The notes beneath the pieces are model-generated. The model saw only the letters and a list, made by a program, of their open reading frames with translations, did not search any database and had not been told where the DNA came from. From Mytilus trossulus (Eukaryota; Mollusca; Bivalvia; Mytilida; Mytilidae), in the NCBI RefSeq assembly GCF_036588685.1, contig NC_086374.1, forward strand, positions 22,498,886 to 22,562,885: a stretch of DNA of 64,000 bases, in the 5' to 3' direction. Positions within the stretch are counted from its first letter, which is position 1. Each line of letters opens with the position of its first letter. The position numbers and the translations under genes were made by a program. This document shows positions 1 to 15,300 of this stretch, one piece after another.

Positions 1-1282
1 TTGACAAAATGATATGGTTAAATGGCTTCTGCTAAATGTCGCATACAGAATTTATTTACCACTTTCAGACGCACGTGTTTGAAGAAAACTTTTGACGTCT
101 CCTCCGCTTTTAAAGATAGTTAAGAGAAAGCTGTTGCTGTGACGAAAAATGTCCAAAAGCAAGAAATATCTTTAATTATCCTTTGACTTAAATATCAGTA
201 ATTGATTAGGAAGACGTTTTTTAAATCGTTCGAGTGACACACGTGTTTCAAGCCTAGTTTTACGTCTCAACTTTTTCATTTACGATGGTCAAGAAAAGAA
301 AACTGTCGTTATGAAGAAATCTATCCGAAAGGTTGGCTCGAATGATAGTAGCCCTTCAATGTAATGACTACACATGATACGAGGGATCAATTTCATGTGA
401 TAAAAGCTTTTGCTTTGTTGTAACAAAAACTTCTTTAAATAGTACAAAAGGGAACATCAGTATTTTTCTTTTAAAGAAACTGTCCCTACGAACTATACTG
501 GTATTATATAATAAAGACATGTCCATTAATTTTGTTATATTCCAGGACGTATATCTTCTTTTTTATTAAAAGTATAGTGGCCCAATCAATTAGAAAAGTT
601 GTTTAAAATACAATGAATAGTTTTCCCTTTTAAATTAAAAAAATCTGTTGTTTTGAAGTAATTTTTTAGTGTTTATTCATTAACATGTAAACTTTAAAGT
701 AAGTTTGAGAGCATAACCATAGACACAATGGGCAAAATCATCTTATTTGAGGGAGGGGGAAAAAGAGGGGGGGGGGGGTAGAAAAAATGTAAATTTTAAA
801 CGAAAAACATAGTTGGCGAAAAAAATAATAAAGTGGCGAAAATTATATTGTTTTGGCGAAAGAGGTGGCGAAAAAAATAATTGACCCAGGGGAAACCCTG
901 TAAATGCTACATGTATATTTCTTGTAGATAATCAATAAACACAAGATTGTATTTAAAATGTTTCCTTTAACCAGGATGCTAAATGAAATATCAAGAGGAC
1001 AGATTAACACGAGATTAAATTTCCACCTTCAAAAATGTAATTAATTATAGACTGTTTTCATGTCAACTCCATCAAACAACTTCTTCAGAACCCTCGCTTC
1101 AGTCTCATACTTCTCTGATGTCATGAAACTATTTCGTGTCCATTCAGTTAGAGCTAATACTGTATTTGTTCATCAACAAAGTCAGAATACCCAATACATG
1201 TAATCATCATTGTGACACTACTAAAATCATGACAACAGGTGTGAATTTCGCTTATTTACAGATCTCATGTCCACAAACCAAA
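1..1282. other. Intergenic, no gene seen
   Basis: AT-rich sequence with no convincing coding exon on either strand. It contains a purine/G-rich stretch around 750-780 with a run of G residues, followed at about 815-875 by four short GGCGAAA-type repeats separated by A/T-rich spacers. No function is assigned. Confidence 0.6.
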
Positions 1283-1623
1283 CCACAGGTATTTTGGGCA
1301 TGGACCCCCCTTTTTTTGGACCTCACTAAAAAAAAATATGTTTGGGTGTTTTTTTTATTTATTTACAATTTTCTACAATGTATAAACATATATCAAGTCT
1401 CAACAATCCATTGCTAGTGATTGCAATAACTTTTTTACAATCCATACAAGTTTTTCACTTGGGCCTCATATGTGATGGATAGTAAAAAAGTTATTGCAAT
1501 CGACTAGCAATGGATTGTTGAGACTTGATATATGTTTATACATTGTAGAAAATTGTAAATAAATTCAAAAAACACCAACCATTTTTTTTTTTTTAATGAG
1601 GTCCATGCCCCAAATACCTGTGG
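1283..1623. mobile_element. Foldback (hairpin) element, 341 bp
   Basis: The two halves are near-perfect reverse complements. The left arm begins CCACAGGTATTTTGGGCATG and the right arm ends with its complement at 1623. Arms of about 160 bp meet near 1450-1460. The structure fits a long-TIR MITE or foldback transposon without coding capacity. The 93-residue reading frame in the left arm is a by-product of the arm. I could not find a clear target duplication. Confidence 0.8.
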
Positions 1624-2576
1624 ACCAAACAGTGTTCTACCAAAAACCCTTTTACTTTAAATTCTATTTGCAATGCAGATCTATTGTATTTGATAGAAAG
1701 CAGCATTATTTAAAAGACTGGGACTAGTATTTTTTAAATGCACATCTCACGAGTTTAAAAAGTTCACCTAAAAGAATTTAAAAACTATTCAAGTCGAGCA
1801 AAAAGAAAATGATCAACATTGCCATGACTGGCACGAGATTAAAAATCATTTTAGCAGTCAACACTTGAATGTATAAACATATAGCACATGTTAATCTACA
1901 TTTGGATACAGACATTGCTTTTAAATAGATGCATTTTCACACAACACTAAACATTTTTATAATTTGAGTTTTTCAACACTACAATCCACATTTGATTTGT
2001 ATATCCTCTGGGTAAAATCTGGATTCAGTACATTTTTTGGTCATCTGCTTATCATAATATCTATCAAATTGAGGATCAATTATATAATTTATGGGGGAAT
2101 CATCCACCCCCACCTTTTTTTCAGGTTAAATGATCGTACTCAACTACCTATGCATGCAATCAACAAGCTTGCTTTCAATTTGACCATAAAACGTGGTAAA
2201 AGAATATTTCAAGACCACGTTGACCAAGGATTGCTTGGATTTAAAACCGTACATCACTTGATTGTCAGCAGCCTTATTGGCAACAGGAAGTGCATGGAGA
2301 CAATCAAAGACGGGAAATATTACATTATAATACGAGTATAAAGCCCCCATTCCTTAAAAGTGCAGTTCTATGTTTCAGTCCAATCATTCCAATGACAAAA
2401 TAAATATTTCGATCCATTTATGAATTAATGTAAATTTGCAAATACTTTTAAATAGTGAAAAAAAAAGGTGAAACATTTAAACCAAATCATAATACTTGTC
2501 TAATTTAATTCAATTCGCACTGTATAAGAAAGACAATAATCCACAAAAATCGTACCTTATTAAAACAAGTCACATT
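1624..2576. other. Intergenic, possible weak minus-strand coding segment
   Basis: No firm gene. On the minus strand, 2350 to 2144 is open for 68 codons, and its composition is more protein-like than the surrounding AT-rich shadows. I recognise no domain, and both strands are open there. It could be a 3' exon of the divergent gene proposed at 2577-2866, or chance. Confidence 0.3.
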
Positions 2577-2866
2577 GTCCCAAACATGTGCTCACCACCG
2601 CTCCGAATTGAGACCAGAACGTCTTCTGACCAACCTCGTGGCTCAAATGATTCTTCACGTGGTATCAAACCGGAAATGGGAGAATGTACTTCTATTTCCG
2701 CAAGAAGGAAAAAATACATACAAAACAAAACAAACAATCAAACAATTAAAAACAAAATAAAAAGATCTACAACATTCATATGTGTTTCGATAAAATTAAA
2801 AACAACACAAAACAATGGACAATATTTCAAATACTTGTCTCTTACCGACACGGATGATAGAGGGGC
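2577..2866 (-). CDS. Possible two exons of a divergent minus-strand gene
   Basis: On the minus strand a short exon ends in GTGTCG followed by the donor GTAAGA near 2845. A second exon starts after a pyrimidine-rich tract and AATAG near 2695 and stays open until TGA at about 2577. Joined at phase 1, the reading ends in a peptide containing PREESFEPRGWSEDV and finishing GEHMFGTM. I do not recognise the protein, and no start codon or upstream exon is established. The segment lies head to head with HSPA5, so a shared promoter is conceivable. The plus strand is also open here over 124 codons, which weakens the case. Chance is a real alternative. Confidence 0.25.
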
Positions 2867-3182
2867 ATAAGGACTATTTTATCATTAAGACTATTGAAAT
2901 CAAACGATGGTTGGAACGAAAGAAATTAAGAATGCTGTTCATAATGTATGACCTGTAGTCGTTCAAATAAGAACAAAATGTTTTAAATTTCTTCCGGGAC
3001 AATACTTTTAATTCCTTATAAAAAAAAATCCCTTAATTGAACCCCGATATGTTCGGTTACATTTTACGGTTATACTTTATTTCGAATTAATTGTTTTGAA
3101 TCATAAAATAAAATGTAATATTTGAATGTTCGTCTTTCTTTGAAAATTAATAGTCATAATTATAAGTTATATTAAAAGAGTC

Positions 3183-3345
3183 ATTGGTCATCGGGAAAAG
3201 TCGCGAATGACGTAGAAATTCTACGGAGTACGTGTCCTTGACTTGAATGAAGAGAAACCCACACGTTGACCAATCATATGTCTACGGATGTAAATAATTA
3301 ACCAATCAGCTTTCGACACGAATCGTAGTAAGGGAAAAAAGACGA
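3183..3345 (+). promoter_or_regulatory. HSPA5 promoter region with ERSE-like element
   Basis: CCAAT at 3302-3306, nine spacer bases and ACACG at 3316-3320 match the ER stress response element CCAAT-N9-CCACG with one mismatch. A second CCAAT lies at 3270 and an inverted one (ATTGG) at 3183. TGACGTAG at 3208-3215 resembles an ATF/CREB (ATF6-like) site. In animals, BiP promoters are induced by ATF6 with NF-Y through such elements. Position just upstream of the likely 5' UTR exon supports the call. The transcription start is not visible directly. Confidence 0.6.
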
Positions 3346-3469
3346 CACAATCGTTCACATACGACATATCTGAAAGACTGGAAATTGAAGAAGCGACAAG
3401 TTAGAAAAGAGAAATAATCTCTGAAGAATTTGAATATCCAATAAGCCTTCCTTATAATAGAGACACGCA
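3346..3469 (+). other. Probable HSPA5 5' UTR exon
   Basis: The region downstream of the ERSE-like element is followed by a strong donor, GTAAGT at 3470. The coding exon at 5811 begins two bases before the ATG, directly after an acceptor (TTTTGTAG), so a non-coding first exon must lie upstream. This is the best candidate. Its 5' boundary is a guess. Confidence 0.5.
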
Positions 3470-5810
3470 GTAAGTAAAATTACACACACAATCTATATTA
3501 AATTGCTGAGTTTTTTTGGACACCGGCCGGTGTAAAATTTGCACCTACAGAAACAACGTGACAGTCTTTTTTGACAGCTGGATTAGTGTTATTAATTCTT
3601 GATTTCAGGATAAACTTGTAAAAAAGTTAACCGAAATGATAATCCACCAATATTGTGGCCTTTCGTTTAATATCTTCATATAGATTAGAGTAGACACAAT
3701 TTTCAAAACGAAAAATACAAGACTTATAAAAAGTACAAATTATAGATGAACAGTAAAACGAAAAAGCACTGTGCACAGTACAAGCTGGCATTTACCAACT
3801 ACACACAGCACTATTATACAAAAACCAACAATTTGAATAAAGTAAAGTAAAAGCAGCACCTTACAACTTAGACGTCTTGAAAGGCTATTACTATTGACCA
3901 CTTCATGCTTGTATTTTCCTCCAAAGTTTATTACAAATGTATGTTCTGAGTTTGTTATAATGGGGTGTATGTAATGGACAAAAGCCAAATTAACAGGGTG
4001 TATTCAAATTTAAAAATGTGTCAATCTGTCATACTAGTATGGCTATTATAATGTTGAGTATACAAATATTTGCAACTCACCAGTCCAGATGAAATATAAA
4101 AAAATTGGAAGCTGGAATGTTGTTAGCTAACACTTCTAGAACTTTGATTTTTTTTTTGTTATTTGGACTTAAATATTAAAGAATGACCTTTTCTTGTATA
4201 AAATATTTAAAATAGTATGTCCCATACTTAATACTAAAGCACTTAATTGATATCATCACTTATTTAAACCTTTGCTGAATTAATGTAAGACATACATGTA
4301 CATAATATTCTCAACAGCATATGTGTATATGATATGCAGATCATATTCCAAATCAATATACAGAAACTGAATGCATCAGAATAAAGGATGGCATTAATAA
4401 ATTAGACATTAAAAAAAAGGTTATTTTTTCACTAGGCAAACAAAAATATGAGTTTCCTTTTATATCTTAGAATAAAATTGGGCTTATTAAAAAGTGACAA
4501 AAAAAAACCTTAAGGGTAGGCTATTACTCAAAAAATAGGAAGGGTGGGGTAATAGCAAACATCAATCTTTTTTTATTTGGCCTAAAATTTCACTTAATTA
4601 TTCATCATATTTTTTAGCACATCCTTGTATACCCAATAGTAGGAAGTTAACCCCCACTCTGTGTGACTTTTAACACCATTATTTAAGCAGTTATTTATAC
4701 TTTAAAACAAATGTTACAAACATTTATATTGTAATACAAAACAGTTTTATGAATCCCCCAAGTTTCCAGTAAAATACTCCCTATATTAGTTGGAAAATTC
4801 AGGGCACACAACTTTATTTTTTAACAAATAAATTTTACAGCCTTATTTAATTGACGAGGGACATTGAAGTGCTCTTATCATTTAATCATTTATAAGGGTC
4901 CTCACTTATAAGAGTCCATGGACTGTCTGGACTATTTATAGGGTCACTAACCATTTCCCAAACTAGTGAGTCCAAAGATGCATCAAGATGAATTTATTTT
5001 GTATAAACTGAACACACATATTATTATTTTACAGCAAAAGTTTAAAAGTAATTTAAATTTAATGTCATATCATAGCTTTAGCTATTAGGTCGGAGACTAA
5101 CATAATAATTTGTATTGCAATAAAATATTCTTCTCCATGGACTCGCCCTTCAGAAATCCTTTAAAAGCTGGAACCCTTCTGTAATATCATTTATATATCA
5201 ATGCTTTTAAACATTAAAGTCATATGAAACGAGTGACCGGTGAAAAATAATATTCTTCCAATTCTTGAACCAATGCATATAAACATCATAAACTTAGTCT
5301 TCTGTGCTCAAATTTATCATTTTTTTCGTGTAAATTTTGTATAATTGTCAATTTTTTTTTTCAATCGGTCAGTGTTGTTGTGAAAATATGGCAGGTAATT
5401 AAAGTTCGTGTTTTGAATCCGAAGTTTAACGATTGTCACCTGTTTGTCAACAATTGACGAAAAATAAACAAAACAGCATGGAAATTGAGCACGTGTTTAA
5501 CATGTAAATTCAGATAATAGTTTATTTTAAGGACATCCATGCGTATTGTGGTCACCGGATTTTTACGAGCTGGGTCACACTGAGGTCACCTTGCATACGG
5601 AAAATATGTCGGGGGGGGGAATTGCTTGCTGGAAGGAAGCTATTCAAATAAAGTAAACTTCTTCTAAATATGAATAAATTTAAGAATGTTCTTCAGAAAA
5701 AAGTATATGTACATAAGTTTTATAATGAAAACTATCCATTGAGTTATAAAAATCATATGCATTATTTTTTTTTGATTTGAGGTTTCTTATGACTTTAATG
5801 TCTTTTGTAG
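3470..5810 (+). other. HSPA5 intron 1 (2.3 kb), no gene seen
   Basis: AT-rich intron with no coding exon identified. The palindrome ACACCGGCCGGTGT lies at 3520-3533. The region 5218-5600 is less AT-rich and contains paired GTGACC/GGTCAC motifs. It may be a decayed repeat. Confidence 0.5.
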
Positions 5811-5812
5811 GA

Positions 5813-9569
<3,757 letters not shown>

Positions 9570-10580
9570 AAGTGACTCAATTTAGGATGATACATATTAA
9601 TTATTTATTATTAACACTATTATTGTGATAGGGTTCTTTTCGTTTTCCATCAAAATCTGGTCTCAAGTTACAAGGTGAAGGTTACATGTTCAATCCAAAC
9701 ATTTACATGGTTCATATAAACATTTGAAGTGAACATTGATTTTCACAAAATAGTATTAGCCTTAAATTTGGCCAAAAAAAACAATAGTGCTGCTTAGTGC
9801 ATAATTTTCTTCATTTGATTTGAATGATTTTCAGACCAGACAAAAAGAACTGCAAAATTTACAGTTCATTCAAAGAGTATTCTGTCTAAAATCACCCTGG
9901 CTAGTGTTGGTAAATCACTGTGAAACCAGGTGATTGCTGGTCAATTAGATTAGAATATAGATTCAGTGCCCATACTTAGCTTACAATGATCTGATAGCAC
10001 TGCTGATACTTTCTGTTCTGATAATGATTTCTGACTCAAAATTTTAAAGATTTAAATTGGTTACCAAACAGAAAGTAGCATGGATTAATGTCAGTTCCTT
10101 ATATATGAAGTGTGGTCACATGGTCTGTATTCCAATCAATAAGATAGCAGGTGATTTAAGAGAGACTACTTGGATTAATAATCCTGTCGCTTTAATATCT
10201 TGAAATATACTAAGAAGTTTTTAGAATGATTTTCCAACTAAATCACCTTGTATGTATTGTATCAAGGCACTACTGTGTTGTGTATCTCATTTTCATTATG
10301 AGTGGAAGTTTGGCTCAATACCAGTCTGAGAGTGATGCATAAAGTTCATATTTTGTTACTCAGTATGAATGATATAAATACTTTGTATATACATTATGTT
10401 TATACATTTTGTTAGGAATAGTACAACTAGCAGATGAGTAAATGTGTATAAATGTGTATGATAGTGCAATAATTTGTGTGTAAACTTTTGAAGTAGAGAG
10501 GTAAAAATGGTTTTATGAATGTAAATATATATGTAAGTTACATGATATGTTATGAATAAAGTTTATTGTTTGTAAAATAT
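9570..10580 (+). other. HSPA5 3' UTR
   Basis: A stretch of about 1 kb follows the KDEL stop codon, with no other reading frame of note. AATAAA at 10555-10560, followed by a T/G-rich segment, is the likely polyadenylation signal. Confidence 0.7.
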
Positions 10581-11169
10581 TTTGTTTTAGCCATATTGAA
10601 TGGGCTAGTGGGGTCGGGTCCTTCAGTTTTTTGATCCAGTTGATGTTTATAGGCTATTCAAAATACATCTATAAATCAGAATCAAATTTTTGGCATGGCT
10701 CAAATTTGTTGTTAAGAATTACAATGCCGCATGATATAGATTACATTTTGACACTTGAAGAATTTAGAAAAACTTACCATTTTTTTCATTTTGTAATCCA
10801 ACTAATACAGTAGTAGGGAACTTAAAACATGTAATAAAATTTAAAATTAAGTTGCAGTGTTTGTTTAGATTAAAGGAAAGGCCTGTAGACGAAATTTAAC
10901 TATGAAATACAATATTATTTTTTTTAAATTACTTTTGAGTGGCAAATAAGCATCACATGGACTTGTTTTTTCCTAATTGTTGGAGGCCATACAGTGGCCT
11001 CTAGTTGTTAACTTCTATGTAATTTGGTGGAATGCTGTTTCATTGGCAATTACAGTACATTTTGTTTTTGTCTTGCCTGAACAGAGTCAAAAAGTGAGAC
11101 CCATGCTGTTTCGGAAGCGGCATAAACAAGGTATAATAACCGTATTATTTTGTGTGTTTGGTCAGCTTA
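10581..11169. other. Intergenic, no gene seen
   Basis: AT-rich sequence. The short reading frames at 10631 and 10977 show no domain and have shadow-like composition. Confidence 0.5.
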
Positions 11170-11480
11170 TGGGGAACCACTAGTGGTTGGTCAATCATAT
11201 TTGGTATGAAATGGTATTGTCATTGGCACATCTTATTTCCATGGAGATTATTTTGGCCTGTCCCCTTAGTTGTGATCTATTGCCTTTGAAACTTTTGCTT
11301 AGTTTTGCAAGCATTGTGACTACAATGTAGGTCCCTTCATTGATAGTGGTAGGTCAATCATAATTATTTGTCATAGCATTGACACATCTTTTTCCATGGA
11401 GATTGGACATTGGTTGGTCCTGTACCTTCAGTCATGGTTCATAGACTATGAAAATTTTCCCCAAATTACATACTGAAGTA
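11170..11480. repeat. Two diverged tandem repeat units (about 155-165 bp)
   Basis: Both units share GGTCAATCAT, a stretch ending in TCCATGGAGATT, and CCTTAGT/CCTTCAGT-type blocks. The first starts near 11190 and the second near 11351. Decayed dispersed DNA with no coding capacity. Confidence 0.55.
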
Positions 11481-11499
11481 ATGCTATTTTGTTTTTAAG

Positions 11500-12030
11500 C
11501 CCCATTTATTATGTCCCATTTATCGGCATTATGTTTTCTGGTCTGGCCGTTTGTCTCGCTTCAAAAGTTTTTGGTAGAGGTAGTTTTTGATGAAGTTCAA
11601 GTCCAATCAACTTGATACTTGGTTCACATTTTCCCTATTATCTGATCTTTTTAAATTTAATGCCAAGTTAGAAATTTTCCCCCATTTTCATTTATCTTCT
11701 AGATACCAAATGTGAAAGTGTATATATAATAGTAGGACTGTTTTAATATGCCTGTGAATAAGTCACTTATAAGATATCAATAGACATGTGGTTTTGTAAG
11801 TTTGTAATTGGGTCAGTTCAGAGAAATGGCATAGTTCATGATGTCAAGTCTGATATTTGGGTTATTGTTGTTTACGCTTTCCCCCCAGTTTATACCCCAT
11901 CTGGATATAGTTCATGCAACTAAGTATAATGTTTTTAACCTGTCTGTCAGTTGGTCCTGTTTTTTGTCATCACAACTCCTCTGATACCACACAACAGAAT
12001 TCCATGAAACGAGATAATAAGGAAGTACTA
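11500..12030. repeat. Decayed dispersed repeat (TGGTAGAGGTAGTTTTTGAT block)
   Basis: Contains TGATGAAGTTCAAGTCCAAT and TTTAATGCCAAGTTAGA. I recall these as parts of a repeat common in mussel genomes. This recall is not checked. Non-coding. Confidence 0.45.
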
Positions 12031-12111
12031 TGAAAATGTGCATATCAACCCTCCCCTAACCTGCAACAGTGCTAGTGATGTAACCGTACAGCATAAGAAC
12101 AAAATTTTTTT

Positions 12112-12175
12112 TTTATTTCGGTCGGGTTGTTGTCTCTTTGACACATTCCCCATTTCCATTCTCAATTTTATTAAA
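12112..12175 (-). repeat. Dispersed repeat family G end fragment
   Basis: Reads on the minus strand as AATGGGGAATGTGTCAAAGA followed by GACAACAACCCGACC. The same block occurs at 16175-16230, 26072-26130, 39750-39815 and 50775-50815. Non-coding. Confidence 0.7.
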
Positions 12176-12239
12176 CGAGTGCACACACTGAAATGTCGCA
12201 CCTTCTTTGTTAATCATTGATAGTCCTAAACACTGGTAA

Positions 12240-12900
12240 AAAGCTTTACTACAACTATCACACAAACTTAATATGATCCAAGAAAATGATGTCACGGGAC
12301 ATATAAACCAAACATGTAATACATTTACACTTGCAATCATTCAATACACTAAATAGATTCTGAGAAACGGACTTGACCAAGAAAACTTAACAATGAACCA
12401 TGAAAATGAGGTCAAGGTCAAATGAATCTTTTCAGGCAGACATTTACAGCTTAGAATTCTTCCATACACCCAATTTAGTTGACATATAGCTTATAGCTTT
12501 TAGAAACGAAAACACAAAAACTTAACACTGAGCAATGAACTGTGAAAATGAGGTCCAGGTCAAATACAACCTGCAAGACTGACGATACATCATTAAATAT
12601 TTCCATTCACCAAATAAAGAAGACCTATTGCATACAGTAGAAGAAAAACAGACCAAAACAAAAAAAAACTTTACTTTAAACACTAAATAATAAAAATGAG
12701 GTCAAGGTCCGATGTAACCTGTCAGTTGGACATGTACACCTTACAGTCCGTCCATACACACAACATATTGGACCTTTTGCTTATAGTACTAGTATCTGAA
12801 ATTTAGACTACCTCAAAACTTAACCTTGTTTACTGATCCATGAAATGAGGTCGAGGTCAAGTGAAAACTCTCTGGCGTGCAAAAGGACCTTGCAAGATAC
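12240..12900. repeat. Five diverged tandem units of about 145 bp
   Basis: Successive blocks of ACTTAA..., a CATGAAAATGAGGTCAAGGT-type core and a run into CATACAC/CATTCAC occur near 12280, 12400, 12545, 12695 and 12840. A sixth isolated core lies near 15718. The units are heavily diverged, indicating age. Each core contains an AGGTCAAGGTCA-like sequence. Confidence 0.65.
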
Positions 12901-12987
12901 GCACATATAAAATTATCCAATTCGACATGTTACGAAAAGGTATACTTGTAAGCTACTGTGTCATATTTGTTCTTCGTAAAATTATTA

Positions 12988-14292
12988 GGCATTGAAATAG
13001 ACTACCAGCTAAATTTTGATGTTCATATCAGCTCAATCTGTAGGAAGGCATCACAGCAATTAAATGTTTTAAAACGTTTAGTAGATAGATATAGGAAGAT
13101 GTGGTGTGAGTGCCAATGAGACAACTCTCCATCCAAACAACAATTCAAAAATTAAACCATTATAGGTTAAAGTACGGCCTTCAACACGGAGCCTTGGCTC
13201 ACACCGAACAACAAGCTATAAAGGGCCCCAAAATAACTAGTGTAAAACCATTCAAACGGGAAAACCAACGGTCTAATCTATATAAACAAAACGAGAAACG
13301 AGAAACACGTATATATTACATAAACAAACGACAACTACTGTACATCAGATTCCTGACTTAGGACAGGTGCAAACATTTGCAGCGGGATTAAACGTTTTAA
13401 TGGGCCCAAACCTTCTCCCTTTTTCTGAAACAATAGCATAACATCACAACATATAAAAACATACGATAAAATATCAAATGGCAGACTTAACTCAATCAAA
13501 AAAGGCTCATTTTTGGATAGACTTAGTAAACTTACTATATTTCATACTTTTATTTTTAGTAATTTTAATTTTTGCCCTTTGGCATGGCATTTTTGCACTG
13601 AGAAAAATTCCAAAAAACTAGAAAAGGTACAGGAAAGAGCACTCCGTTTTGTTTATGAGGATTTTACCAGCTCCTACGAGGACCTCTTACTTAAAGCTAA
13701 AGTGCCTTCCTTGCAGATCAGACGGATAAGAACAATGGCTCTAGAAACTTTTAAAATTATAAACAACATCGCTACTGTGTGCTTACAAAATTTGGTAAAT
13801 GTAAAAAAAAATCTAAATATTCTTTCAGGTATGTAAATATTCTTGAAATTCCACAGGTAAAGTCAACCCGTTACGGTAAAAAAAATCGTTCAAATTTGCT
13901 ACTGCTACTTTAAGGAACAGTCTTCCAAACCATTTCAGGACTGAAAACAGTTTTTCACATTTTAAAAGTCTTGCTCAGTCCTGGAACGGTTTGGAATGTC
14001 ACTGTTCTGCTTGCAGATAATTCTTAAACTGTTTTATTATTTATGCTGCTTATTGGTTGCTCTGGTCAAGCATGTTTTTACTTCATTCTAAAATTTGTTG
14101 ATTATTTGTATTGCATGCTATGTATGTGAGATTTCAACTTTGTATTACAGGTTGATTTATATGTCAAAATGCACTGTTTTTATGTTATTTATATGTTTTT
14201 ATATTCGGTCAAAAGCTCCTTAGAGCTTGTGTTGCTTATTTGTACTCATGCCGAATCAAAATAAAGTTTTCTTATCTTATCTTATCTTATCG
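12988..14292 (+). mobile_element. LINE (non-LTR retrotransposon) 3' end, broken
   Basis: Fragments of the C-terminal part of a LINE reverse transcriptase ORF. The first, 12988-13080, reads GIEIDYQLNFDVHISSICRK and on to VLKRL. The second, 13510-13830, includes FNFCPLAWHF and KLEKVQERALRFVYEDF. The third, 13913-14020, is in another frame, includes SLPNHFRTENSFSHFKSLAQ and ends at a TAA stop. The pieces are separated by an inserted family A repeat and by frameshifts, so the copy is inactive. The 3' end is a (CTTAT)n tail at 14270-14290, the short tandem tail seen in CR1/L2-like LINEs. The element is 5' truncated. Class assignment comes from the tail and peptide pattern. Confidence 0.85.
13088..13505. 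repeat. Family A repeat nested inside the LINE
   Basis: Starts GGAAGATGTGGTGTGAGTGC and includes CCTTGGCTCACACCGAACAA. It separates the reading VLKRL (ending 13080) from LDRLSKLTIFHTF (from 13513) of the LINE. The insertion is therefore younger than the LINE. Confidence 0.8.
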
Positions 14293-14444
14293 TAAATGGT
14301 AACCCCCTATAGACACCATCAACTAATAGCTAAACCACGAATAGAAAGAAGAAAATATAAAAAAAAATGGATTTTGCGTATATCAGAGTGGCGGGTATAT
14401 GTCGAACACGCTATAAGGCGCTTAAAAACTTTCAGTCATTGGTA

Positions 14445-14966
14445 GTACTTCATTTGCCACAGCAGCCTTAGCCCGGCTTAGCCCGGTTGACGCTTCCGGT
14501 ATAGGCACAGTCGCTTCATTTGCTGTAAAATCAGCCGCCGGCGCAAATAGGCATACGCCGCCCTCGCCGGTCTTCACTCACCGGCAAGCAATCAGCCGGT
14601 CATAAAAGTATGGTGGAAAATGAAATTTTAGATAAATTATCGGAATTTAAAAGGTGAAAATTGATTTTTGTCAATCAGACTAGTATATTACATGATACTG
14701 TATTGGTCTACTATGATGATATTAAATTGCCCTGCTATATTTTACTTTCAAATTTATAAAAAAAGACTGCATGTTAAAAATATATATTTATGGTTAATAG
14801 GTTCATCTTTTATATTCCCTAGCTTAGAAGGCAAACAAGTGTAAATTTGAACTTCTGTCGCCATCTTTAAATCAGCCGGTTCCACTCGTTTTATTTTCAG
14901 CCATATTTAACCCGGTCACGTGATAGGGCGAACCGGGCATAGCCCGACCTAGAACAAATGAAGCAG
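14445..14966. mobile_element. hAT-like non-autonomous element, 522 bp
   Basis: Flanked by the 8-bp direct repeat CATTGGTA at 14437-14444 and 14967-14974. The ends are imperfect inverted repeats: GTACTTCATTTG on the left, and CAAATGAAGCAG on the right, whose complement is CTGCTTCATTTG. Subterminal CCCGG-rich blocks are also inverted (AGCCCGGCTTAGCCCGG on the left, CCGGGCATAGCCCG on the right). An 8-bp target duplication is the hAT signature. No transposase is encoded. Confidence 0.65.
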
Positions 14967-14980
14967 CATTGGTAGCTTAT

Positions 14981-15300
14981 GGAGACACCCGAGAGAAAAA
15001 AAAATCAACCAGACTGCTATCATGGCCCCGAAATGACAATGTAAAACAATTCAAACGATAAAACTAACGGCCTTATTTATATAAAAAAAAAATGAACGAA
15101 AAACAAATATGTAACACATAAACAAACGCGTCCACTGAATTACAGGCCCCTGACTTGGGACAGGCACATACATAAATAATGTGGCGGGCTTAAACATGTT
15201 AGCGGGATCCAAACCCTCCCCTTACCTGGGACAGTGGTATAACAGTACAACATAATAACGAACTATAAAATTCAGTTAAAAAGGCTTAACTCATTAGATG
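14981..15300. repeat. Family A repeat, first arm of an inverted pair
   Basis: Contains GGCCCCGAAATGACAATGTA, CACATAAACAAACGCGTCCA, CCTGACTTGGGACAGGCACA and TTAAACATGTTAGCGGGATC. The reverse complement occurs at 16374-16610, so the two copies form an inverted pair about 1.1 kb apart. Confidence 0.8.

Noticed and set aside
1964-2341. 125-codon plus-strand frame
   Set aside because: No domain or splice context. The opposite strand is equally open.
2496-2870. 124-codon plus-strand gene
   Set aside because: No domain, low-complexity Lys/Asn-rich end, overlaps better minus-strand splice signals, and composition is like AT-rich shadow frames.
3211-3225. Heat shock element in the HSPA5 promoter (CGTAGAAATTCTACG)
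   Set aside because: The GAA and TTC blocks are one base apart instead of two, so it does not match the heat shock factor consensus, though it is a palindrome.
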